A stretch of DNA of 64,000 nt from the NCBI RefSeq assembly GCF_000429025.1, contig NZ_KE386839.1, positions 175,384 to 239,383 of the forward strand, read 5' to 3'. The translations under genes were made by a program, and so were the position numbers. Source of the DNA: Actinospineispora spinosispora DSM 44797 (GTDB lineage: Bacteria > Actinomycetota > Actinomycetes > Mycobacteriales > Pseudonocardiaceae). The notes below the pieces were generated by a model, which worked only from the letters and a program-made list of their open reading frames with translations, made no database searches and was not told the origin of the DNA. This document shows positions 49,363-58,190 of this stretch, one piece after another; position 1 is the stretch's first letter, and each line of letters starts with the position of its first letter.

Positions 49363-50907
49363 TCAGCGCTGGATGGCCTTCTCGGCGGTGGCCAGCCACT
49401 CCCGCCACTGCTCTGCCTGGCCCTCGGCCCGTTCCGCGCGCCGGGCGTCGCCGGCCGCGCGTGCCTTCGCGGCCTGGGCCTCGAACTGCTCGACCCGCTC
49501 GCGGAACTGGGCGACCCGCGCGTCGGCCTCCGGGTCGGACCGGTGCCAACGGCGGTCCAGCTCCTCGCGGATGCGGTCCTCGACGGCGCGCATCCGGTCC
49601 TCCAGCTCCCGGATCCGTTCCCGGGGCACCTTGCCCGCTTCTTCCCAGCGCTCGTGGATCGAACGCAGCGCCGCGCGGGCGTTGTCGGCGTTGCTCGTGT
49701 CGATGTGCTCGGCCTCGACCAGGAGCTTCTCCTTCAGCTCCGCGTTGGCGGCGAACTCCGCGTCGCGCTCGGCGAACACCGCGGATCGGCGGCTGAAGAA
49801 CTCCTCCTGAGCGGCCCGGAACCGCTGCCAGAGCGTGTCGTCGGCATCCTTCTGCGCGCGACCGGCCGCCTTCCAGTCCGCCATGAGCTGCTTGTAGCGC
49901 GCGGCGGTCGGGCCCCAGTCGGTCGAGCCGGACAGCGACTCGGCCTCGACGACCAGCTCCTCCTTGCGGGACCGGGCCGAGGCCCGCTGGCGGTCGAGGT
50001 CCGCGAAGTGCGACCCGCGCCTACGGTTGAACCCGTCCCTGGCCCGGGAGAACCGCTTCCACAGCTGTTCGTCGGTCTTGCGGTCGATGCCCTTGATCGC
50101 GCGCCACTCGTCGAGGATCGCCTTGAACCGGTCGCCCGCGTGTTTCCACTGGGTGGTTTCCTCGGCGAGCTGCTCGGCCTCGGCCGCGAGTTCCTCCTTG
50201 CGGGCGATCGCCTGTGCCCGGGAGGCCTCCCGGGCACTGCGGACTCCGTCGACCGCCTCCTTGGCGCGTTCGATCAACGAGTCGAGGTGCGCGGTGAGCC
50301 CCGCGACGTCCCCGATCACGGCGGCGTCGGCGAGGCTCTCACGCAGCTGGCGCACGCTGTTCAACGCATGCTTGGGGTCGCCGCCGCCGGTCGTGAGACG
50401 GGTGGCGAGCAGCTCCGCCTCGGTCAGCAGGTCGTCGAAGCGCCTGGCGAAGTGCGCGAGGCCCTCGTCCGGCGCGCCCGCCTGCCAGCTGCCGACCTCC
50501 CGCTCACCGTCCGGGGTGCGCAGGTACACGGTTCCGTCCGCGTCCACCCGGCCCCATCGGGACGGATCGCCGCACGCCGGGGGAACCGGGTGCACGATCG
50601 CCGGGGCACTCGGTGCGGGCGCCGGTGTGTCGGCCGCGCTCGTCGATGCGGGAGGACCCGGCACGCTCGGCGCCGGAACCGGACGGACGGACCCGCGCTG
50701 CGCCGGCGGCAGTGGCTTGGCGAGTGCCGCGGGACTGGGCACCGCCGAAGGGCGCGCGGGACGCTCGGCGTTCTCGGCGCGGGGAGCCGGCGCGACCGGC
50801 GTCTCGGCACGGCTGATGCTCTGATCCGATCCTTCGGGTGTCGTCTCCTCCTGGCGCACGTCGGCGCCCGTGAGATGTGTTCCCGTCGTCTCCTGATGCC
50901 CCACCAT
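49363..50907 (-). CDS. DUF349-repeat coiled-coil protein (Rv2731-like)
   Basis: 514 aa from the ATG at 50907 (GGGAGG upstream; the frame continues to 51069 without a site). Residues ~1–130 are Pro/Ala-rich and disordered; then a short beta part (WGRVDADGTVYLRTPDGERE); then repeated DUF349 helices with WKAAGRAQKDADDTLWQRF and similar blocks, ending in a charged coiled coil. Conserved between miaB and miaA in actinobacteria; DUF349 proteins are not well characterised. No signal or membrane segment. Confidence 0.85.
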   Translation of the reverse strand: MVGHQETTGTHLTGADVRQEETTPEGSDQSISRAETPVAPAPRAENAERPARPSAVPSPAALAKPLPPAQRGSVRPVPAPSVPGPPASTSAADTPAPAPSAPAIVHPVPPACGDPSRWGRVDADGTVYLRTPDGEREVGSWQAGAPDEGLAHFARRFDDLLTEAELLATRLTTGGGDPKHALNSVRQLRESLADAAVIGDVAGLTAHLDSLIERAKEAVDGVRSAREASRAQAIARKEELAAEAEQLAEETTQWKHAGDRFKAILDEWRAIKGIDRKTDEQLWKRFSRARDGFNRRRGSHFADLDRQRASARSRKEELVVEAESLSGSTDWGPTAARYKQLMADWKAAGRAQKDADDTLWQRFRAAQEEFFSRRSAVFAERDAEFAANAELKEKLLVEAEHIDTSNADNARAALRSIHERWEEAGKVPRERIRELEDRMRAVEDRIREELDRRWHRSDPEADARVAQFRERVEQFEAQAAKARAAGDARRAERAEGQAEQWREWLATAEKAIQR

Positions 50908-51174
50908 CAGCCTCCCAACTCCGGCCCGCCGCATCGCGGTGGGCGCTCCGCATGACACGGAGCCTTGACGTATGGCCGCCCGATCCTCGTGTGGCCCGTC
51001 CGCGATTGAAACAGTTCCTCGGTCCGACGGGAACTGAATCCACCGCATCCACACACTCAGCGGCAGCATCGGCGAGACGAATCGTAGTGGTTTCGCCGCC
51101 CGGAGCGGACTACTCCGATGGGGGCCGGGCCTGGTACCGACGCGGATCCGCGCGGCCGGATACGCTGGACGGTC

Positions 51175-52101
51175 GTGCCGGATAACTCACCCCAGGACCG
51201 ACCGAGGCTGATCGCGGTGCTCGGACCGACCGCGACGGGAAAATCGGATCTCGGTGTCGAACTGGCCAGGCACCTCGGGGGAGAGGTGCTCAACGCCGAT
51301 GCGATGCAGCTGTACCGGGGCATGGACATCGGCACCGCGAAGCTCACCCTCGACGAGCGCAAAGGCGTGCCCCACCACCTGCTGGACGTGCTGGATGTGA
51401 CCGAGACGGCGTCGGTGGCGGAGTTCCAGCGCGACGCCCGAGCCGTCATCGAGCGGCTGCTGGACCTCGGCCGGGTGCCGGTGCTGGTCGGGGGCTCCGC
51501 GCTGTACCTGCGCGCGGTACTCGACGAGCTGGCCTTCCCCGGGACCGACGCCGAGGTCCGTGCGCGGCTGGAGTCCGAGCTGGAGTCCGAGGGTGCCGCG
51601 GCGATGCACGGGCGGCTGGCGGTGCTCGACCCGGCCGCGGCGGCGGCGGTCCTGCCCAGCAACACCCGGCGGATCGTCCGGGCGCTGGAAGTGATCGAGA
51701 TCACCGGCGAGCCGTTCAGTGCGGCGCTGCCCGAACTGGGTGAGCCGAGGTACGGCGCGGTCCTGCTCGGCCTCGAACTGCCCACCGACGCGCTGGACGC
51801 GAGGATCGCGCTGCGGGTCAGCCGGATGTTCGACGCCGGTCTCGTCGAGGAGGTCACGGCGTTGGCCGAGCGGGGACTGCGGGAGGGCCGCACCGCCTCA
51901 CGAGCGGTGGGCTATCAGCAGACGCTGGAAGCGCTGGACGGTGTGCTCACCGTGGAACAGGCCGCCGAGGACACCGTCCGGGCCACCAGAAGGCTCGTGC
52001 GCAGGCAACGCTCCTGGTTCCGTCGCGACCCGCGCATCCACTGGATCGACGGGGCGGACGACCCGCTCGGCGCCGCGCTGAGGCTGCTGCACGATGCCTA
52101 G
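51175..52101 (+). CDS. miaA: tRNA dimethylallyltransferase
   Basis: 308 aa. P-loop LIAVLGPTATGKSDLGVELA at the N-terminus, the DSxQ-like loop in LNADAMQLYRGMDIGTAK, VPHHLLDVLD, VLVGGSALYLRAVLD and RQRSWFRRDPRIHW. Transfers dimethylallyl to A37 of UNN-reading tRNAs before MiaB acts. GTG start at 51175. A family A palindrome starts 15 bases after its stop, before dapF. Confidence 0.96.
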   Translation: MPDNSPQDRPRLIAVLGPTATGKSDLGVELARHLGGEVLNADAMQLYRGMDIGTAKLTLDERKGVPHHLLDVLDVTETASVAEFQRDARAVIERLLDLGRVPVLVGGSALYLRAVLDELAFPGTDAEVRARLESELESEGAAAMHGRLAVLDPAAAAAVLPSNTRRIVRALEVIEITGEPFSAALPELGEPRYGAVLLGLELPTDALDARIALRVSRMFDAGLVEEVTALAERGLREGRTASRAVGYQQTLEALDGVLTVEQAAEDTVRATRRLVRRQRSWFRRDPRIHWIDGADDPLGAALRLLHDA

Positions 52102-52115
52102 CGTGACCACCGCAC

Positions 52116-52159
52116 CCGTGAGTGGCGAGTGGTCCCCTGGGACCACTCGCCACTCACGG
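52116..52159. repeat. Palindromic repeat family A, copy 3
   Basis: 21-bp perfect arms (52116–52136 and 52139–52159) identical in core to the 8315 copy and followed by the same GACCTGC. It lies between miaA and dapF, both plus strand. Confidence 0.9.
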
Positions 52160-52228
52160 CCTTTGACCTGCACCGACGGCGCCGTGAGGTGCGCGTCCCT
52201 CGCCGGTCACCCTGAGTAGGCTGGTGGG

Positions 52229-53086
52229 GTGGCTGATTCGGACGCGGGTATTCCGTTCCTCAAGGGACACGGGACCGAGAACGACTTCGTGCTGCTCCCC
52301 GACCCGGACGGTGCCCTGGAACTGACCGAGGCGCGGGTTCGGGTGCTGTGCGACCGCCGCGCCGGCCTCGGCGCGGACGGCGTGCTGCGGATCGTGCGCA
52401 GTGCGTCCCTTGGTGAACCGATCGGTACGACCGCGGCGGCCGAGGGCGCCGAATGGTTCATGGACTACCGCAACGCGGACGGCTCGGTCGCCGAGATGTG
52501 CGGCAACGGGGTCCGGGTCTTCGCCGGGTACCTCGCTGAGACGGGCCTGGTCGCGGGGACCGAGTTCGCGGTGGGCACGCGCGCCGGGATCAGGCCGGTG
52601 ACACTGTCCGCCGACGGTCAGGTCACGGTGGGTATGGGTGCGGTCCGGCTCGGCGGGACCAGTAGCGTCGACCTGAACGGCACCCGGTACGACGGGGTCG
52701 TCGTCGACGTCGGCAACCCCCACCTGGCCTGTGTCACCGACGTCGACCTGGACACACTGGACCTGTGCCGCGCGCCGGACCACGACCCCGCGACGTTCCC
52801 GCACGGGGTCAACGTCGAGTTCGTCAACCCGCCGAGGGACGGGGTCGCGCGCATGCGGGTCTACGAGCGCGGCGTGGGGGAGACACGTTCCTGCGGTACC
52901 GGGACGGTCGCCGCCGCTGCCGCCGTCCTGCGGTCGCAGGGCCGCTCGGAGGGCTCGCTGGTCGTGGCGATTCCCGGCGGCCGGGTGCGGGTGGACTGCC
53001 ACGACGGCCAGGCGACACTCACCGGCCCCTCGGTGTTGCTCGCGGCCGGTGAGCTGCGGGCGGACTGGTGGCGGTCGCTCTCCTGA
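52229..53086 (+). CDS. dapF: Diaminopimelate epimerase
   Basis: 285 aa. Converts LL-DAP to meso-DAP for peptidoglycan and lysine. Both catalytic cysteines are present: Cys91 in MCGNGVRVFAG and Cys222 in SCGTGTVAAAA. FLKGHGTENDFV at the start is the family N-terminus. GTG start at 52229; no strong Shine-Dalgarno, and GTAGGCT at about 52216 may be a -10 for a near-leaderless transcript. Confidence 0.96.
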   Translation: MADSDAGIPFLKGHGTENDFVLLPDPDGALELTEARVRVLCDRRAGLGADGVLRIVRSASLGEPIGTTAAAEGAEWFMDYRNADGSVAEMCGNGVRVFAGYLAETGLVAGTEFAVGTRAGIRPVTLSADGQVTVGMGAVRLGGTSSVDLNGTRYDGVVVDVGNPHLACVTDVDLDTLDLCRAPDHDPATFPHGVNVEFVNPPRDGVARMRVYERGVGETRSCGTGTVAAAAAVLRSQGRSEGSLVVAIPGGRVRVDCHDGQATLTGPSVLLAAGELRADWWRSLS

Positions 53087-53156
53087 GCCGCCGCGCGGGG
53101 CGGGAAAACTTCTCCGCCCACAAATCGGATGCGAGACGTGGGACCATGGCTGGTAT

Positions 53157-54641
53157 ATGAATCAACCGCCTGTGTATGTAGAACCGTCCTCCGGTGAGCT
53201 GGAGCTCGAGGAGCGCTCGTCGTTGCGGCGGGTCGCCGGACTCTCGACGGAGCTCGCCGACGTCACCGAGGTCGAGTACCGCCAGCTGCGGCTCGAGCGG
53301 GTCGTGCTGGTCGGTGTGTGGACCGAGGGTTCGGCCGAACAGGCCAACGCCTCGTTGACCGAGCTGGCCCGCCTCGCCGAGACCGCGGGGTCGACGGTGC
53401 TCGACGGCCTCGTGCAGCGCCGCCAGCGGCCCGACCCGGCGACGTTCGTCGGCAGCGGCAAGGTCGCCGAGCTGCGCGACACCGTCCTCGCCAGCGGCGC
53501 GGACACGGTGATCTGCGACGGCGAACTCTCGCCCGGCCAGCTGCGCCAGCTGGAGGAGAAACTCAAGGTCAAGGTCGTCGACCGGACCGCGCTGATCCTG
53601 GACATCTTCGCCCAGCACGCCCGTTCCAAGGAGGGCAAGGCCCAGGTCGAGCTGGCCCAGCTGTCCTACCTGCTGCCCCGCCTGCGTGGTTGGGGTGAGG
53701 CGCTGTCCCGCCAGGTCGGTGGTCGTGCCGCCGGCGGTGTCGGCATCGGCGGCCGTGGCCCCGGTGAGACGAAGATCGAGCTCGACCGGCGACGCATTCA
53801 CCGCCGGATGGCGAAGCTGCGCCGGGAGATCGCCGCGATGCGCACGGTGCGCGACACCAAACGCGGGTCCCGCCGCCGCAACGAGGTGCCGGGTGTGGCG
53901 ATCGCCGGGTACACCAACGCCGGCAAGTCGAGCCTGCTCAACGCCATCACCGGCGCCGGAGTGCTGGTCGAGGACGCGCTGTTCGCCACCCTGGACCCGA
54001 CCACCCGGCGCAACCGCACCGAGGACGGCCGCGCCTACACCCTGACCGACACGGTCGGGTTCGTCAGGCACCTGCCGCACCAGCTCGTCGAGGCGTTCCG
54101 CTCGACACTGGAGGAGGTCGCCCAGGCCGACCTGCTCGTGCATGTCGTCGACGGGGCCGACCCGATGCCCGAGGGGCAGATCAAGGCGGTCCGCGAGGTG
54201 CTCGCCGAGATCGGGGAGCAGCACGGCGGCGCGATGCCCGCCGAGCTACTGGTGATCAACAAGGTGGACGCGGCGGACGACCTGCAGCTCGCGCGGCTGC
54301 GGCACCTGCTGCCGGACGCGGTCTTCGTGTCCGCGCACAGCGGTGTCGGGATCGATCGGCTGCGCGACGAGATCGCGGCGCGGCTACCCCGGCCGAGTAC
54401 CGAGCTGGAGGTGCTCCTTCCCTACACCGAGGGTGCTCTCGCGGCGCGGCTGCACGAGCAGGGCCAGGTCCTCGCCGAAGAGCACCGGGCGCAGGGCACC
54501 TGGTTGCGCGTCCGGGTGAGTGAGGACCTCGTCGCACTGGTGCACGACTTCGTCGTGTCGGGCGGGCCCGGGCCGGATTCGGCGGACGTCGATGCGGCGG
54601 GGGACGTCGTCACCGAACTGCCGCGCGGCGCCGCGCGCTGA
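53157..54641 (+). CDS. hflX: GTPase HflX
   Basis: 494 aa from the ATG at 53157. An N-terminal HflX domain (ERVVLVGVWTEG, then LDGLVQRRQRPDPATFVGSGK), a coiled-coil linker with GGRGPGETKIELDRRRI, and a G domain with G1 GYTNAGKSSLLN, G3 DTVGF and G4 NKVD. HflX rescues or splits stalled ribosomes; in mycobacteria it affects macrolide and hypoxia responses. Upstream in-frame codons overlap dapF and are not used. Confidence 0.95.
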   Translation: MNQPPVYVEPSSGELELEERSSLRRVAGLSTELADVTEVEYRQLRLERVVLVGVWTEGSAEQANASLTELARLAETAGSTVLDGLVQRRQRPDPATFVGSGKVAELRDTVLASGADTVICDGELSPGQLRQLEEKLKVKVVDRTALILDIFAQHARSKEGKAQVELAQLSYLLPRLRGWGEALSRQVGGRAAGGVGIGGRGPGETKIELDRRRIHRRMAKLRREIAAMRTVRDTKRGSRRRNEVPGVAIAGYTNAGKSSLLNAITGAGVLVEDALFATLDPTTRRNRTEDGRAYTLTDTVGFVRHLPHQLVEAFRSTLEEVAQADLLVHVVDGADPMPEGQIKAVREVLAEIGEQHGGAMPAELLVINKVDAADDLQLARLRHLLPDAVFVSAHSGVGIDRLRDEIAARLPRPSTELEVLLPYTEGALAARLHEQGQVLAEEHRAQGTWLRVRVSEDLVALVHDFVVSGGPGPDSADVDAAGDVVTELPRGAAR

Positions 54642-54643
54642 CC

Positions 54644-55708
54644 TTGCTCCGGAGTGCCGTGCTGGTCGCGGCGCTGGCAGCGGCAGGTATGGCGGTCGGT
54701 GCCGCGACCGCCATCGCGGCGCCGGGTCCCACGGTGCTGTGTTCGGTCACCGACCCGAGGTTGGCCGAGCTGTCCGGCCTGGCCACCGACGGCGGCGACC
54801 GTCGATGGGCGATCGTGGACAGCGGCCCCCGGGTGCGGGTCTACGAGCTCGCCGGTGACTGTTCGGTCCGCCGGGTGCTGACCGGCTCGGTGGATCCGCT
54901 CGACGTGGAGGACCTCGCCAGGTCGGCCGACGGCACGTTCTGGCTTGCCGACACCGGCGACAACAATCGCGACCGGGCGACCGTGGCGATGATCGAGCTG
55001 ACCGCGGCGGGCACCGCCAGGTTGCACCGGATGCGCTACCCGGACGGTCCGCACGACGCGGAGGCGGTCCTGATGGAGAAGCCGGGGCTGCCCTTGATCG
55101 TCACCAAGGAGCCGTTCGGCCCGGCGGGAATCTATCGGCCGGACCGGTCGCTGTCCGCTCCCGGCGGTGGCGCGGCCACAAGGCCCGCGGCACCGGTCGA
55201 CCTGCTCAAGGTGGGAGAGGTGGTCCTGCCACGGTCCGAGACCGTCGGCGGTCCCGTCGGGGGAGTCGGTACCCGCACGATCACCGGCGGGGCGACGACG
55301 GCGGACGGAAAGCTCGCGGCGCTGCGGACCTATACCGACGCGTGGCTGTTCGCCGCGTCGGACGGTGACCTGCTCGCTGCCCTCGGACGGACACCGACGC
55401 AGGTACCGCTACCCGGAGAGCCGCAGGGCGAGGCGATCGCGTTCACCGGGCGGGGCACGCTGCTGTCCGGTTCGGAATCGAGGGACGGCGTCACCGGGCG
55501 GCTCCGGACGGTCGCCGTCCCCGCCGGCTCGACCGTGGACGGCGACAGTGACACCTCGGCCGGGAACACACCCCGCTCGGCCGAAGGGCCGAGCAGGGTC
55601 CTGCACAGGGCCGCGCTGTTCAGCGGTGTCGCCGTGGTGCTCACGGTGGGCGTGCTGGCGGCGCGAGCGATGGTCTCGCGCCGTCGCTCCGGCTCGAGGC
55701 GACGCTGA
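54644..55708 (+). CDS. Secreted, C-terminally anchored protein of unknown function
   Basis: 354 aa, starting at a TTG two bases after the hflX stop (a GTG at about 54659 is possible). Signal peptide LVAALAAAGMAVGAATAIAA, then an extracellular ~270-residue domain of beta-propeller type: LSGLATDGGDRRWAIVDSG, VEDLARSADGTFWLADTGDN and HDAEAVLMEKPGLPLIVTKE are repeated blade-like strands. A C-terminal membrane helix (FSGVAVVLTVGVLAARAMV) and RRRSGSRRR tail anchor it. Looks like a phytase-like/SdiA-regulated propeller, but no catalytic set is evident. Confidence 0.75.
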   Translation: MLRSAVLVAALAAAGMAVGAATAIAAPGPTVLCSVTDPRLAELSGLATDGGDRRWAIVDSGPRVRVYELAGDCSVRRVLTGSVDPLDVEDLARSADGTFWLADTGDNNRDRATVAMIELTAAGTARLHRMRYPDGPHDAEAVLMEKPGLPLIVTKEPFGPAGIYRPDRSLSAPGGGAATRPAAPVDLLKVGEVVLPRSETVGGPVGGVGTRTITGGATTADGKLAALRTYTDAWLFAASDGDLLAALGRTPTQVPLPGEPQGEAIAFTGRGTLLSGSESRDGVTGRLRTVAVPAGSTVDGDSDTSAGNTPRSAEGPSRVLHRAALFSGVAVVLTVGVLAARAMVSRRRSGSRRR

Positions 55709-55725
55709 GCCGGTCCGTCTGACCT

Positions 55726-55787
55726 CGCAGAGCGTCGTGTTGTGTCGCAGACGCCGCGGTGTCTGCGACGCGGCATGACGCTCTGCG
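55726..55787. repeat. Palindromic repeat family C, copy 2
   Basis: CGCAGAGCGTCGTGTTGTG on the left mirrors CGCGGCATGACGCTCTGCG on the right, with inner TCGCAGAC…GTCTGCGA and a GCCGCGGT centre. It lies between the convergent secreted-protein gene and lexA. The half copy next to the IS256 element at 63681 matches its left arm. Confidence 0.85.
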
Positions 55788-55865
55788 GAGTCGGGCGCAG
55801 CTGCGACGCGACACTGAAGTGATCAATGAGGCCCGTGTGCGGCGCCTTGCTCCGTGAAGTCGAGG

Positions 55866-56642
55866 TCAGAGCCTGCGCAGTACCGCGACCACCCTGCCGA
55901 GCACCGTCGCCTCGTCACCCGGAATCGGCTCGTAGGCCGGGTTGCTCGGCATCAGCCAGATGTGCCCGTCCCGGCGCTTGAACGTCTTTACGGTCGCCTC
56001 GCCGTCGATCATCGCCGCGACGATGTCACCGTTCTCGGCGACCGACTGCTGCCGGACCACGACCCAGTCGCCGTCGGTGATCGCCGCGTCGGTCATCGAG
56101 TCGCCGCTGACGGTGAGCAGGAACAGAGTGCCCTCGCCGACGATCTCCCTCGGCAACGGGAACACGTCCTCGATGGCCTGCTCGGCCAGGATCGGCCCAC
56201 CGGCCGCGATCCGGCCCACGACCGGGACGAACGCGGGGGAGGGGCGCAGCGCGCGCAGCTCCTCGGCGACCTCCGGGTTCTCCGTGCTCACCCCCGTGGC
56301 GGTGAGCGAGGACTCGCCACCCATCTCCTCGGGCCCGCGCACGTCGACGGCGCGGGTGCGGTTCGGATCGCGCCGCAGGTACCCCTTCCGTTCGAGCGCC
56401 CGCAGCTGATGGTGCACCGACGACGTCGAGGTCAACCCCACCGCGTCGCCGATCTCCCGAACGCTCGGGGGGTACCCGAAGCGCTCCACCCAGTCGCGGA
56501 TGACCTCGAGCACCTTCCGCTGTCTGGGAGTCAGCGCCGTGGGCTCCGTACCCGGTGGGTCCGGGAAGGTGTGCACCTGCGCTCCCTCACTCTTCGCCGG
56601 GGCGAGCTCGCCCGAGCCGTCCTCCGTGGATCCCCGCGCCAT
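55866..56642 (-). CDS. lexA: LexA repressor
   Basis: 258 aa from the ATG at 56642, preceded by GAGGAGGT. N-terminal winged HTH with QRKVLEVIRDWVERFGYPPS and TSTSSVHHQLRALERKG; the Ala147–Gly148 cleavage site in RIAAGGPILAE; catalytic Ser182 in SGDSM and Lys219 in ATVKTFK. Represses the SOS regulon until RecA filaments trigger self-cleavage. The N-terminal ~36 residues before the HTH are longer than in E. coli, normal for actinobacteria. A LexA box lies 253 bases upstream, shared with the divergent LysM gene. Confidence 0.97.
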   Translation of the reverse strand: MARGSTEDGSGELAPAKSEGAQVHTFPDPPGTEPTALTPRQRKVLEVIRDWVERFGYPPSVREIGDAVGLTSTSSVHHQLRALERKGYLRRDPNRTRAVDVRGPEEMGGESSLTATGVSTENPEVAEELRALRPSPAFVPVVGRIAAGGPILAEQAIEDVFPLPREIVGEGTLFLLTVSGDSMTDAAITDGDWVVVRQQSVAENGDIVAAMIDGEATVKTFKRRDGHIWLMPSNPAYEPIPGDEATVLGRVVAVLRRL

Positions 56643-56894
56643 CGTCGCCGACCTCCTCACTAGTCCGGTAGGCGGTCGTTCCCCGAGGGGGGCGACCGCG
56701 CGATCCGCGCCCACCGGTCTCCGGCCGCGCTGATCGGAAGACCGGGTACCACCCGGTACGAGGTCTTCCGTCCGCCTTGCCGCTGACCGAATGGAACACG
56801 AATCCCGTCGCCCGCGAACCCACAGGACACGACCCAACCGGGTAACACTCGTTGATCCGTTCGTGGTGAACCGTAGACCGATGGGCCGACAAGT

Positions 56895-56910
56895 CCAAAC
56901 ACATGTTCGA
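56895..56910. promoter_or_regulatory. LexA box between lexA and the ChiZ-like gene
   Basis: CCAAACACATGTTCGA matches the SOS consensus TCGAAC-N4-GTTCGA at 14 of 16 positions. It stands in the divergent gap, as in mycobacteria where one site controls lexA and Rv2719c (chiZ). Confidence 0.65.
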
Positions 56911-57017
56911 AAGACACGCCCTCGGGTTCTGCGTTTTTGTCGGTGCCTGGTGGTACACAGGTCGCACGCGCGTTCGATCGAACGGGTGTGCGATCAGGAT
57001 AACGCTGGGGAGGCGTG

Positions 57018-57560
57018 ATGGGCGCGATCGATTCGGTGGCGGTTGGCCGGTCCGAGCGAGAGGGTGTTCGTCGGGCTCCGGCCCGGAAGGTCGCCGTGGC
57101 TCCGGTGCCGACCGGCCCCGGACGTACGGCGCATCCGCCTCGGCGCACGCCCTCGGCCCGCATCGTCGTGCCCTCCTGCTCGTCCACCACGCGGCGGGCC
57201 GCTGTCCGTTCCGGTGCGCGTCCGGTCCCGGTCCGCCCGGTCCGGCGTCCCGCGCCCAGGGTGGTGCTCGACTCCCGGATCCGGCTGCGGCGGGCCGTGG
57301 CGTCGGTGGTGTTGCTCGCCGTCGGGATGGCGGTGGTCGTCGCCGCGCTCGGCCTGCTGTCCGACGCGGTCGCCTCCGCGCGGGTGCCGGACACGACGGG
57401 TGTGGTGCAGGTGCACGGCGCGGAGTCGCTCTGGCAGGTCGCACGCCGTGTTGCCCCGTCCGCCGATCCGGCCGCTGTCGCCGCCCGGATCGTGGAGCTG
57501 AACCACCTGAATTCACCCTCGGTGCAGGCCGGGCAGCGGCTGGTCAGTCCCATCGGGTGA
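57018..57560 (+). CDS. LysM-domain membrane protein, ChiZ/Rv2719c-like SOS cell-division regulator
   Basis: 180 aa from the ATG at 57018 (GGGGAGGC upstream). A basic, disordered cytoplasmic head of ~85 residues, one membrane segment (AVASVVLLAVGMAVVVAALGLL), then an extracytoplasmic LysM domain (VQVHGAESLWQVARRV … IVELNHLNSPSVQAGQRL). Divergent from lexA with a LexA box between them, the same setting as mycobacterial Rv2719c, which delays division and binds cell wall under DNA damage. Function here is by synteny and architecture. Confidence 0.8.
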   Translation: MGAIDSVAVGRSEREGVRRAPARKVAVAPVPTGPGRTAHPPRRTPSARIVVPSCSSTTRRAAVRSGARPVPVRPVRRPAPRVVLDSRIRLRRAVASVVLLAVGMAVVVAALGLLSDAVASARVPDTTGVVQVHGAESLWQVARRVAPSADPAAVAARIVELNHLNSPSVQAGQRLVSPIG

Positions 57561-57574
57561 CATTCGTCAAAACC

Positions 57575-57588
57575 ACCCCATCTGGGGT
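57575..57588. promoter_or_regulatory. Candidate NrdR box 1
   Basis: ACCCCATCTGGGGT is a perfect dyad around TC. The shared CATCT centre lies exactly 32 bases before that of box 2, about three helical turns, as NrdR pairs usually are. Confidence 0.5.
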
Positions 57589-57597
57589 TGATCGACT

Positions 57598-57627
57598 TTG
57601 TTTACCCCCACATCTTGTGGTTACATA
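57598..57627 (+). promoter_or_regulatory. Predicted nrdR–nrdJ promoter with NrdR box 2
   Basis: TTGTTT (57598–57603) and TACATA (57622–57627) are 18 apart. The spacer holds CCACATCTTGTGG (57608–57620), a dyad aligned with box 1 on CATCT. A repressor bound there would cover the promoter. Confidence 0.5.
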
Positions 57628-57678
57628 GCTGTAGTTCGGCCGCCGGCCGGGCAGATGTGTGGGGGAGGAACAGCACAG

Positions 57679-58131
57679 GTGCGCTGCCCGTTCTGTCAAC
57701 ACGCGGACTCCCGGGTCATCGACTCCCGGGACGTCGACGAGGGTAAGGCCACCCGGCGACGCCGGTCCTGCCCGGAGTGTGGGCGCCGGTTCACCACGGT
57801 GGAAGAAGCCGTGCTGGCCGTCGTCAAGCGCAGCGGGGTCACCGAGCCGTTCTTACGCGACAAGGTGGTGCGCGGAGTTCGGCGGGCGTGCCAAGGGCGG
57901 GACGTCGGCGAGGATGCGTTGCAGCACCTCGCCCACCGGGTGGAGGAGACGATCCGGGCGAGCGGCGCCGCCGAGGTGCCCAGCAACGAGGTGGGGCTGG
58001 CGATCCTCGGCCCGCTGCGTGAGCTCGACGAGGTCGCCTACCTGCGGTTCGCCAGCGTCTATCGGTCCTTCTCGAGTATCGAGGATTTCGAGAAGGAGAT
58101 CGCCGACCTGCGTAAACCGGCACCCGGTTAG
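57679..58131 (+). CDS. nrdR: Transcriptional repressor NrdR
   Basis: 150 aa from the GTG at 57679 (GGGGGAGGAA upstream). The N-terminal zinc ribbon is CPFC…CPEC (VRCPFCQHADSRVIDSRDV and RRSCPECGRRF); the rest is an ATP-cone (VVKRSGVTEPFLRDKVVRGV) that senses ATP/dATP. Represses ribonucleotide reductase genes. It is followed by nrdJ after 59 bases and probably represses its own operon through the two boxes upstream. Confidence 0.97.
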   Translation: MRCPFCQHADSRVIDSRDVDEGKATRRRRSCPECGRRFTTVEEAVLAVVKRSGVTEPFLRDKVVRGVRRACQGRDVGEDALQHLAHRVEETIRASGAAEVPSNEVGLAILGPLRELDEVAYLRFASVYRSFSSIEDFEKEIADLRKPAPG

Positions 58132-58190
58132 GCCCCCGGCCGCCAGCAGCCACGTCACCAGAGGGATTTGCCAGAGAGGGACGAGTACGC

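Noticed and set aside
56969..56982. CGTTCGATCGAACG as a second LexA box upstream of the ChiZ-like gene
   Set aside because: The half-sites are in the reverse order (GTTCG then CGAAC) with no four-base spacer, so it does not fit the SOS consensus.
58132..58190. Cobalamin riboswitch before nrdJ
   Set aside because: The gap is only 59 bases and shows no B12-box; control through NrdR boxes upstream of nrdR is more likely.
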